Shown here piece by piece: positions 25,301 to 37,300 of a DNA stretch of 64,000 nucleotides. Origin of the DNA: Montifringilla adamsi. Taxonomy: Eukaryota > Chordata > Aves > Passeriformes > Passeridae. Position numbers and translations under genes: made by a program. The DNA is taken from positions 4,402,001-4,466,000 of the forward strand of contig JAGGNK010010225.1 in NCBI GenBank assembly GCA_017590115.1, given 5' to 3'. Within the stretch, counting starts at the first letter, position 1; the number at the start of each line of letters is the position of its first letter. A model generated the notes under the pieces. That model searched no databases and was not told the origin of the DNA. It was given only the letters and a program-made list of their open reading frames with translations.

Positions 25301-28300
25301 TTCACAACACTCCTTTTTTGGGGGTGATGGGGGAGAGAAATAGAGAAAGATTGAAATATTTTGATAGAAGCTCATATTTTGCTTTGGCTCTCTTAAATGT
25401 GGTTTTGAACATCCGTAACATTTTGCAAGTATTTGGATGCTGTGTTGTTTATTACTGGGTGCCCCAGTGTCATGCTGAGCTGTGTGTTCTGAAAGCTTCA
25501 AAGAATGATATTTTTTAGATGCTAAATGTCAGCAGTTGCTAGTATACCAGGTACATGTGTTTCTGTGAAGGAAACAAACTTCATCTATTATGAACACACT
25601 CTTCCATTGGGTAGAACTTTGTTATCTCAGGAGATGTGTACATTGGATTTTCAGCTTCAGAATGGCAAAGAGAGAGAAAGATGTCAGAAATATCTACAAC
25701 AGATCATATCTGGGCCCAAGGCCTGTTAAAGCAAAATATTCTTTACTTACTGGACTTGAGGTTAAATGGTTTTCTTTTTCTTCTTTTTAAAGCCCTTTAG
25801 CAAGGCTACTTTTTCCATCAGTGGATGACAACTTGCTTAAATTCCTGTACGATGACAACCAACGTGTAGAGCCTGAATGGTATATTCCCATCATTCCCAT
25901 GGTCTTAGTAAATGGAGCTGAAGGAATTGGCACTGGCTGGGCATGCAAACTTCCAAACTACGATACTAGAGAGATTGTAAACAATGTCAGACGAATGCTG
26001 GATGGCCTAGACCCCCACCCAATGGTAAAAAAGAATAGTATATATTGTTATTTTTAATGTGTGTACTTACAAAATCAATTCCTATCTCTCTAGAACTTCT
26101 CTAATTATTGGAGCATCAGAGTTGCTTTGTCCCAGTAATTTTATGTAGAAGCTTTACTTGACTGTTGGGATGAGGCTGGGGAACTTAACTTTGAAACAAA
26201 AACATTGCTATTTATATTTTTAGCAATTATTTTAGGGGCCTTTTTGTTCAGTCTGCTGACTGTTACAAGCCTTACAGGGTTGTTGTGAGACGGCAGTAGA
26301 GTAAAAAGTTGTATCACACTTTCTTTTTGAAGGTACTACTTAAGTATCTTCAGCTAAATTTACTATTTCCTTTCTCTTGTCTGAATCGTTCTGTTTTATA
26401 TATCTGTAGGCAGAGGAAAAGATATTGCTGTTGTTCAAGAAAATCAGCAACTTCTGAACTGCATTTAGCTTCTGTTTATTCAACATTTTAGAAGTCCCAG
26501 AAGTGGTGTGAAAAAAGTTGGATAGGAAGAATACCTGTATGAACCCGCAATATCTTTGACCAAGAGATGAAATACAGTTGAAGTAACCTTGATTTTACAA
26601 CTGATGAATATTGCTGCTTGGCTGTGTTTACTAAGCCACAGAAGCAGAAACATCTTTTCTTCCTTATTTAGATCACAGTTCACTGAGTGTGCAATATCAA
26701 TTTTCAAGACATAGTGGCTTTCCTTTTTCAAATTCTTGGGAATAATGAGATTTTTTTTTTAAATTAATGCAATCTATTGCCCTTCCTTTAGGACTCCTAG
26801 GCCTTCTGTGTAGTCTCACAGTCAATTGAAGCTCACAGTGCTTGAAAGAGGCAGTTCTGCCTCCATCTAGCTCCTTTCTGTATGCTGGTATGTGTTTGTG
26901 TCAAGCTGGATAAGGAAATCAATCCTGTTAAAAAGAATTCCTCAGCCTGTTAGTTACAATTTCACCTGGATGGGTTCCACTATCTTTGCCAAACAGCACA
27001 AAATGAAAAAATGGTTAGGGGAGGTAGCACCACTTCTGTAAAGTTATTGCGGGATGTTAATCTGCTTTCTGTCATGCCTTAATTGTGCTTAGAGTTTTCT
27101 TTAAGAAAGAAGACGAAAAAACCAAACTAAAGAATCAAAACAAAACCCCACCATCTCACTGAGTTCAGCTGCATCTTCTTAACAGTTTTTCTACTCTGTG
27201 GACAGTAGGATAATTGGTCCTGTCACTTGCATGTGTGTATTCTGTTTTTTCTGTAGTATTTTTCCTATGACTTTAGATTTTCACAGTCTGAGAGGTGTGT
27301 TGACGGGTTAGGGCGATATAGTCATAAGTGGATGGAGTATGGAAAAGAAATATTTTTCTGACATTTTATTATAAAGATTATTACCACTTTGATGGTTTTT
27401 CCAATTTCAGCTTCCAAACTACAAAAACTTCAAAGGAACCATTCAGGAACTTGGTCAAAATCAGTATGTAGTGAGTGGTGAAATATTTGTTGTGGACAGG
27501 AACACAGTAGAGATTACAGAGCTTCCTGTAAGGACATGGACCCAGGTAAGTAATAGTGAAACACATTTTAATATAAACAAAAAGGAGTGAAGAATTCCTC
27601 ATTAAATTATTTAATCCTACATCTGTGTGAACTTCTAACACAGTTTCTGATTATACATACACGGAAGGGAACATGGTTTCATTCTGCTGTGTGCTTTTGT
27701 AGAAGATGGTTCTCTGTTTGTGCCTTCAGCTGTTCATGCTACAGAGAACACCTGCTTTTCCTGCTTTATCCACTTTACAGTAGGCCTTTCTGTCCTGGTT
27801 TCTGCCTCTTATGTTTGTGCTACTCTTGGCCTGCATTTCGCAGGTTATACTGGTTCGCTTAAGTTATAACTGATACCAGTTATGTAATGCACAGAGCTTT
27901 GAAAATTTATGTTGTTCAGTTGGTTTGCAGTTTTCTGGCATTTCAAGTGGTTCTGGTTTTTGCTGCTCTATTTTCAACAGGTGTACAAAGAACAGGTTCT
28001 AGAACCTATGTTGAATGGGACCGAAAAAACTCCAGCATTAATTTCTGACTATAAGGAATACCACACTGATACAACTGTGAAATTTGTTGTGAAAATGACA
28101 GAAGAAAAGCTTGCACAGGCAGAAGCTGCTGGATTGCACAAAGTCTTTAAGCTTCAAACAAGTCTTACTTGTAATTCTATGGTAACTTTTTCATGTTTGG
28201 CTATCAGAATCCCTACTGTTGCTTGTTGTAAAATCAGTCAATCAATGTTTCTGTAGTATACTTTGGTTCTTGGTATTGAACAGTGCATTGTGTATTTGAA

Positions 28301-31300
28301 ATTGTTTCAATAGTAGAAAACTGTAATGATGACCAATAGTAAGTCAATATGAATAAGCAAATCCATTTTATGATGAGTCTTTCAAATAAGACAGGCCTGG
28401 TGTGGTTGCCTTCCTGTAATTGAAAATCTACTGTGCAGTGAACCAAAAGTGGTTAATGTAAAGTAGATCATACAAATAACTTTCTGCCATATTATAATTA
28501 GATTTGACTTTTAAACTTGAGACAAATTACATTTTCAAAATTGCGCTTTCTGCAGGACTGTTACTCCTCTAATATGAGTTAAATGATCCAATGTTTCCAC
28601 CAGCATAAATCCAATTTTAGGTGGTAAGGTATCGCAAACACTGTTCTTAAGCTGCTGAAGATGTAATAGTGCTGTAAATTACTAAGAATATGAATAAATA
28701 TACATGTCTGTCTGTTCTGAGAGGGATTTGAATGTAAATTAATTTCTGTGAGGATTTCCAAACATCCTGTCGTTACAGATACTGGGAAAAACAGTTCTGT
28801 TTTTAATGGCAGATGCTGCTTTCAGATATTATCACAAAACACAAATATCATTATACTTGCTACTGCTGTGTACATTAAAAGCTGTGTGAAAATAGGTTAA
28901 AAATAAATTAATGACTATAGGATTGGAAACAGGCCTTGCTCAACTGATTTTCCAGGTAGTACTTGAAAAGCCAATCTACCAAATCAGAGTGATGGTATTT
29001 CTCACATGTTTGAACAACTGTAGGAACTACTGTGAGAATCTGTTGTCAGTTTTACATTTCACAGATTTCAAAATGTTTTGCAGCTGAATTCCTTCATTTT
29101 CTGCCTGACAAAATAAATAATAAATTGCAAAGGCTGCTTTCTGTACCTGTGTGGGAGTTAATCTGCCCTAGTGTAAGAACCTTAAAAAGTTATGTGAGCT
29201 TGGCCATTGTCCCCCAGCTCCCAAATAGCTATTTTGGATAGATGAATTATCCCCTAGAGGGGTTTATTTCTTTCAGTTGACTATGGAGGGCACCAAGGGT
29301 GACTAGTTCACCTATAAATGTCTAAACTGGAGATGTCAGAAGCCAGACAGGATTGATTCCACCTCTCAAGTAAAAATGATTTCTTACTTGGTGCTTGAAC
29401 TTGAAGGATGGTAGTTTTCACAGCTGAAAAGTGACAGATTTCACAGCTGAATTGAAAGATTATTAAGGATTATTAAGCTTTGCAACTGTTATATTAAATA
29501 GTTGTGAATCATCAGTTGCCGCTGAACTTGTGATTTAGCGTGTAGATAAAATTAGTAATTCAAGTGAATTCAGGCATATTTCTCTATATAGCTGTCTTTT
29601 TGTTTGATTGTACTGCCATAAATCTCATCCTAAATCTCCTTGTGAATAAAAATAGAGACCATCCAGCTCTGTGCTGTGCAGCTCCAAAGTGAGGTTTGAG
29701 TTCACACTCCTTGAAATACCACTTTTTGTACGGGGCTTTTATACATGCAGTAGAACTGAACACTTGCACAAGAGCTAACAAAGTTTGAATTACACAGCCT
29801 CTCTCAAGTCTATCCTGTATTTTCTAGGTGCTGTTTGATCACATGGGGTGCTTGAAGAAGTATGAAACTGTGCAGGACATCTTGAAGGAGTTCTTTGATC
29901 TGCGGTTACATTATTACAGCCTGCGCAAGGAGTGGCTAGTGGGAATGCTGGGGGCAGAGTCCACCAAGCTGAACAACCAAGCTCGTTTCATCCTGGAGAA
30001 GATACAAGGAAAAATTACCATTGGTGAGTAAACAGAAATTAGAATTGTTAAGTGGGGGGAAATCTGAAAAGTATTTAAGTATAGCAGAAAATACTTACAT
30101 GCAAGATTTTAATGACACTGACTTTCCTTTTTATTTTTTTTTCCTTGCCTCCTCTGTGTTTGTGTGTATCTTGTAGAGAACAGATCAAAAAGAGATTTGA
30201 TTCAGATGTTGGTCCAGAGAGGTTATGAATCTGATCCAGTAAAAGCCTGGAAGGAAGCACAGGAAAAGGTAATAATCTCGATACAGATGTTGATTGATGT
30301 TGTTACTGTTGTAAACGATACTGGTTATTTTCTAGTAGTCTAACTTAATTTATAACACACACACATAGCACTTTAAAAACATTATTCATTACTCCTTGTA
30401 GGCATCCATTTCAAAAAAGACCATTGAACTTACACAAAAATAAAGTCAAGTAATGCTAGTATTGTATATGGATAACGCTTAGAAGAAAACTAGGTAGTAC
30501 AAGTCTAAAAATGAAATTGCAGAGGACTGAATTTCTTAACATGCCCAGATCAAAACTGGCAATTTGATTTCTGACTGGCTGATGTAGAAAGTGCTGCATC
30601 AGTTACCCCACACATACAACTAATTACTAAATGTAATTATTTCTACGTAACTTATTAATTGCTTTTCTGTAAAGAAACATTGCATGTTACAAAGCTGTGA
30701 CTTTTAGATTTATTGTAGTAAATTTGACCATGACCTTGACCTGTATTTGTTTCTGCTTTTTTAAAAACCAACCAGTTTTTGTTGTTCCAAAAGAGAGATG
30801 TGACGAACTTAATTTCAAAATTACATCTCCATTACTATGGGCAGATGGAACTGCTTTGAAAAACAGCTTTGAATTTCTGTCACCCATCCTTTTTCTGTGT
30901 CTTTGCCACTATTTTAGCTATTTGTTTTCATTTCACATTTGTTTTGTATTTTTAATGCTGTATTTTAACTCTATGAAATTATTTCTATTTTATAACGAAA
31001 CCGTTATTTAGAGAAATTTTGATTTACTTTCAAACCCGTTTCTACATTTGGGGCTTTGATACCAGCTGTTATTCAAAGGACTGTGCTCATTCTCTAAAGG
31101 AACAGATATCTATGAACACCCAAAGGGCAAATGTCTCAGCCCTGAGAGATGGGTGGGACAGCACCAATATGGTGCTCTAGCACAGGTTCAATTTGTTTTC
31201 TTAAATCAAATTATTAAATAATCAGCTCTAGAAGGTCACAGGAACACGGCCTTTTGGAAAGGCCCAGAAAATGTTCAGGTTGTTGAATCTGTGAGGGCAC

Positions 31301-34300
31301 ACCTTGCTGCTCTGTGGTGGTGCTTTGGAGCTGTCACAGTTCATGCACAGAGCTGAGATCACTAATACTTGTAATTGGGAATGTTTCACCTCAGGCAGCA
31401 GAAGAGGAGGACTCTCAGAATGCAAATGATGATGCTTCCTCCGCCTCTGGTCCAGCCTCTGGCCCTGACTTCAACTACATTTTGAACATGTCCCTGTGGT
31501 CACTCACAAAAGAGAAGGTGGAAGAGTTGATCAAGCAGAGAGATTCCAAGGTTGGTACACCTGGAAGGCTTGTTCTGAAATGACACAATAAATGCTGATG
31601 TGCCTGTTGGGAGTGTTTAGTCTTCAGTGGCATTTGCTTTGGTTGTATTTACATTCTCTTTACTACTTTCATGTTTTAGGAGAGAGAACTAAATGATCTT
31701 AAAAGGAAATCTCCTTCAGACCTCTGGAAAGAAGATCTAGCAGCCTTTGTTGAAGAGCTTGAAGTATGTTTTACTTTATATATATTTCTAAAACATGAAA
31801 TTCATATTAATTTAATTAAAAACACTAATAAAAATTAATAAAAATTTAAGAGAAGTAATTTTAAGATACTACATTTTGAATCAAATGTAGATTCATTTCA
31901 CAATATAATGGCAACTGGGAAATCAGTATTGGATATCTGTGTTCTTAGTAGTGTTTCTCAGGGATTGTTTCTTGCATCTGTCCAATTTAATGTTTTTTCC
32001 AAGTCAGTGATATTAAAAGAAAAATAACCAGGAGAAAGTTAGTGTTTAGATGACACAAAAACCTGTGAGTAGTAACTGGTAATGGTAATAATTACAGTAG
32101 TTCTACACGGTCTAATTTTTTGAGAGGCAGTAAGTATTACCAAATTCAGGACTGTACATTCACAATTAAGTGTGTAGACTATAAATACTATATGAGGAGT
32201 CCTTAGTTTCCCTCATCAGTAATTCTGCAAAAAAGTCCCTTTGGTGAATAACCTGCTGAACCTCAGTTTTCCATGTTGTCTGAAAAGGGTTGGTACAATC
32301 TTTTGAAGTGACACAATTCAAAACTAAATGTTTAAGTTAAATGCTGAAATAATGGAAACTTACAACAGTACCAGACACATACTTGCAAAATATAAACTTG
32401 AGAGAAGAAAGATTTTTCGGTGTAACAGTGTCCAAAAGTTTGTATTCTTGAATAAAAGTCTAGTTTTTAGCTCTACAGGGTAATGAATTTACCAAGATTA
32501 AGTGGACACTGTTCCAGAACTGAAAATTTTGTTCCAATTCAAGTGAGAATTAAGGGGAGCCTTATGCTCCACGTAAAAAGGAGCTGAATCTTAAATAATC
32601 ATAATGCTCCACTTTGTCCTCATTAAAAAATAATGTGTTTTCCCCCCTCCTGCCTCGCCTTGTTTGATAGAAAGTAGAAGCACAGGAAAGAGAAGACGTT
32701 CTGGCTGGCATGGTTGGCAAACCCATAAAAGGCAAAGTTGGGAAACCCAAGATGAAGAAACTCCAGCTGGAAGAGACCATGCCATCGCCATTTGGCAGAA
32801 GAATAGTTCCACAGATTACATCTGCCATGAAAGCTGATGCCAGCAGGAAATTGCTGAAAAAGAAAAAGGTAAGCCAAAATGACTGCTACAGTTAAATTAT
32901 TTGTTATATAACTGGTGTATTTTTCTACTCCAGTAGCATAAATCCAAATTACCAGATTGTCACTGGTGCTGTATTTGCACTGTTTCGCTGACCTAATACA
33001 TAAGAAATTTGTACTGGATTTCTTTTACATTTGCAAACCTCTTGAGACTGCTTATTGTTCAGGTGTTTCTATTGAGATAACTTCTTTCCAAGACTATTCA
33101 ACAATTGTTGAAATACTAGTCTACATTCATCATCTGCAAAACTATTCAAGTTCAATATTGAAATATAAAGGTGTAAATTATTTTATTTTGTAATTTTAGG
33201 GTGAAACTGATTCTCTAGCAATAAAAATGGAATTTGATGAAGAGTTTGGTGGTGTGCCAGCTGAGGGTGGTGGGGATGACTCACTGAATGCATCAGCTGC
33301 AGCAGCTAAAACCCCTAAACCCAAGAGAGAGAAGAAGGAACCTGGTAAGACCCTTGCACAGCCATAGTTCACCTTCGTTGTGTATTTCCTGGGCATGAAA
33401 TGCATTTTTAACACAATGTGAGAAGGCAAATACAGCACAATAATCACTATTTCATCTGGATTTCTTCACTAATATGAAATATTTGAAAGTACTCTGAAAT
33501 TTCTTTGTATACGCTACTTTCCTGGGGGTAATGGATCTTACATTTTCTACATTTGAATTTTTTTGGGGGGGGGTCTAAATCTTCAAATTTGTGTATGGAA
33601 AAAGAGATTATTTTTACATAATGAGTCTAATTCTTTGCAAATTCATGAAATGTCTCATTTGTGTGCCCTTTGATATTGAAGGATGGGGCAGTCACCTTCA
33701 GCCCCTCAGTCTGAGCAATAGTATAGATTGTAGAACTTGATTAAATAAATGTATTTTTTTTATTGACATATTCAGTCATTCTGACTTTCAGAAAGTTGTG
33801 GGTGCTGTGGTTTGGAAGGCAACCAGCGTTCACTTCCCCATTTCCTCTGCTAGTGGGAATTTATTACTGCTGTTTGAGGAATACACAGTAGCAGGGAGTC
33901 AGCAGCAAAAAAAAGAAAGCTGGAGACAGAAGAGTAGGTTTAAGTATGAAGGGGTTTATTTTTTCAGAAAAAGGGAGAAAAACGTGGTTGCACAAATAAT
34001 TATTCTGAGATAAGATCTGGTTTTAATTACTCAGGGGATTATCCAGCCTGAGGAGATTCACTGAGTACAGTTATGACTGACTTGTCTACGTGCAGCTCAA
34101 ATCTCCCACAGCCACTGTTGAGCCAGGGCCAATTAGCCCAGCTTGACCTGAGCTTGCCCTGCAATTGGCTGACCACATTTTTACCCCCTCCCCACCTTAG
34201 GATATCCTCTGCTTCCCATGTTTGCTGTATTTTTCCAATAACTGTTTCTGATCATGTTCCCTGAATAATGGAAAACTGCACATTCTTTTCCTGGAAAACT

Positions 34301-37300
34301 CTAGCAACCTTTAAAGAAACACAAGTTTGATGGCGAAACTTAAACTTAGAGACTTTACGTTTTTCAGTCATAAAACAAATTTCTTTGGCAGCAGTTGGTC
34401 AGGTTCTGTGTGGAATAATTTCATGGTAAATCTTCCTTCAGGGAGGAGATGTTTGAAGGAGAAGAAATTTTACAATGTTTAAAGGAGAACTACTTAAGAT
34501 GAAAATTCATGCTAAATTTGTAACAATTAGAAAAGATGAAACTATTTTTAACCTGATTGCAGTAAACACTTTTCCTTTTGGCAGGTGCCAGGGTAAGAAG
34601 GACACCATCATCTACAAAGTCCAGTGCAAAAAAAGTGAAGAAACGAAACCCGTGGTCAGATGATGAATCCAAGTCTGAAAGTGATTTAGAAGAAAATGAG
34701 CCTGTGATTATTCCAAGAGACTCTTTGCTTAGGAGAGCTGCAGGTACCCAAGATTTTGTGAATTGTGTATTGTGACTGAAAGTTTCAACTACAAACCCAC
34801 ATTTTCCTTTGACCATAGGACTTCCTTTAGGACTTTACTGCCTACAGGTAACTTGCATTACATTTTCTTCACTGTGTGAAGAATACTCTTAATGTCAAGA
34901 TCAGGAATTTCTTATGAAAGATTTTGTTATTTGAATCAGAAATCTTGTCCCCTATTCTAACACTAGAATAGAAATTACTCACTGAACTAGTAAATTATAG
35001 AAGAAACATACACAACACTATTTTTACAAAAAAAAAAAAATTACTCTGATACAATCATACTGCCAAATAAGACCTAAAAGGCAAGTAAAAAATTATCCAA
35101 AAAATTCTGAACACTCCATGAAAACCAAGACTGAAAGTTTGGAAAATATGTAAGCATGTGATGGCTTAAAAAAATCCCACAGAGTTTCTGGAAAATTAGG
35201 AAAAATGTTCAAATTGTGAATTCAAGAAAGCTTCAATTTTAAGTGAAGTATTCTCATTTCTTAAAAATACTGATGCACAGTGTCTCCATAATGCCTTTAG
35301 CTGAAGGTCTGGGCAAGCCACAAGAGGTGTTGGATTTTACTAACATCTAAATTATTTTTTATTCTTTTCAGCCCTTTATTCTTCCAGGCTGAAACAAATT
35401 TATTGTCCACCACTCTTTTTTCTTGTGTACTCTGAGGCAGGGATTGTTCACTGACTTCCACTTGGATTTGTATATGTATCTGTATTTATATAACATGAAA
35501 AACTCTCCTGAATTGTGTATATGTGTGATTTTCTCAGCTGAGAGGCCCAAGTACACTTTTGACTTCTCAGAAGAAGAAGATGATGCCGACGATGACGATG
35601 ATGCCAACAATAACAACGATTTGGATGAGCTCAAAGTAAAAGCCTCTCCAGTTACAAATGACAGAGAGGATGAGTTTGTTCCCTCAGACAGTTTAGAAAA
35701 AGATGAGTATGACTTCTCCCCAGCCAAATCAAAGCCATCTCCTGAGTAAGTATTGTAACTCAGTAGGATTTTTTTATTAATAATTTTTCAATGCAAAAGT
35801 GTCTGAACAAAACTGAGAAACATCAGCCTGTTACTGCTCTACATGCACCATGAAAACTAAAATGTGGAGGAATTCAAGTGTATGTTATCTCAGCCTTGCA
35901 ACTGACCTATGCAGGGGTGACTCATGATTTAAAAGAATACTACAATAACATATAAAAATAGTTATGATACACTGTCTGTAATATCATCTGTTAAACTATG
36001 TTTTCAAAGGTTCTCTGTTTTCTGTCTTGTGCCAGTCTGGTATAGAGAACTAGTGAAAAAGAAATGTAATTCTGTTAATTCTAAATGCCTGGAGTTCTTG
36101 ACTGGATGTCAGTTTCAGGGATTTGACTGCTGCAAGCAGATACAAAAATGCTGGAAATGTTAAAACAGGATTTAAATTTTGCATGGATATTATGATGTCC
36201 ACATACTTTAGTATGTGCTTGATGTAACTCATGTAATTCCTTTTTTTTTTTTTTTTTTTTTTGCTTGTAAGTAGAAAAACATCTCAAGCCAAGAAACATC
36301 AAGATTTTGGGAACATCTTCTCTTTTCCGTCGTACTCTCAGAAGACGGATGATGGTGAGATTGTTTTAATTTTTATAGCAACTATTAATGGGATATTTTG
36401 GGGAGTGGTACACACTAACTTCAGAGTAGTTGCAGTAGAAGGATATCCACATCCTCCCTCTTTATAAAGGGGAAAAGTGAAACAAGTTCTGATCTTTAGA
36501 GGAACAAAGCTTGTATCATAGGTAAGGAAGTCACAGTACATCCATAGCTGTAGCATCACAAACACTTACTTGAGATTAATTTCTACTGTAGTTAATATTG
36601 ATGTAATTAATACATGCTGTGAATGGATCTTATTCTAAACTTACTCTGTGATTGTAGATACAACAAAATTGGACAGTGATGATGAGGATTCTGCTCCTGT
36701 TTTCTCATCATCTTTTACCCCAAAACAAACAGAGAAAATTCCAAGTAAAACAGTAGCTGCCAAAAAGGGTATGTATAGAATTGGCCTGGAAGCCAATCCT
36801 TTTATTTGAAAGTCATCATCTTCACCTTTTCATTGTCTCTTCAGTCTTCAAAGTGGGAACTGCTTTCATTTATTTTGAGCTCTGTGAAATTCAGCAATAG
36901 AGTATTTCAACTCATTGAAATTCAGCAGGAGGGTATGAACTTTCTCCAGCTCCTTAATAATAGTAATTTGTTTCTTTCCACTGGCTACTTTGTAGTGTCA
37001 GAACTTCCTACCTTCCATGTCCAGAGGTGGTGTTCAGCCTTCAAATAGTTTAACTAATGTGAGGTTTTTAGCTTCTGGGGATAAGTAAAGTGGAGCATGG
37101 CACCAAGAGGTGTGGAATATCCTTGGGTCAGTTGGAGGCAGGTGTCTAGACTGTCCCCTCACAACTCCTTGTGCACCCCCAGCCCCTCGCTGATGTGATG
37201 GTGTGAGAAGCAGAAAAGGCCTTGAGTCAGTGTTAGCAGCAGCAAAATACCCCTGCATTGTCAACATCATCTCCAGCCCAAATACAAAACACAGTCCCAT

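Larger units (their letters stand above)
33345..34584 (+). other. TOP2B: TOP2B intron 29
   Basis: 1.2-kb intron that hosts the second antisense LTR (33806-34177). The flanks are AT-rich, with a G-run at 33565-33573. Confidence 0.85.
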
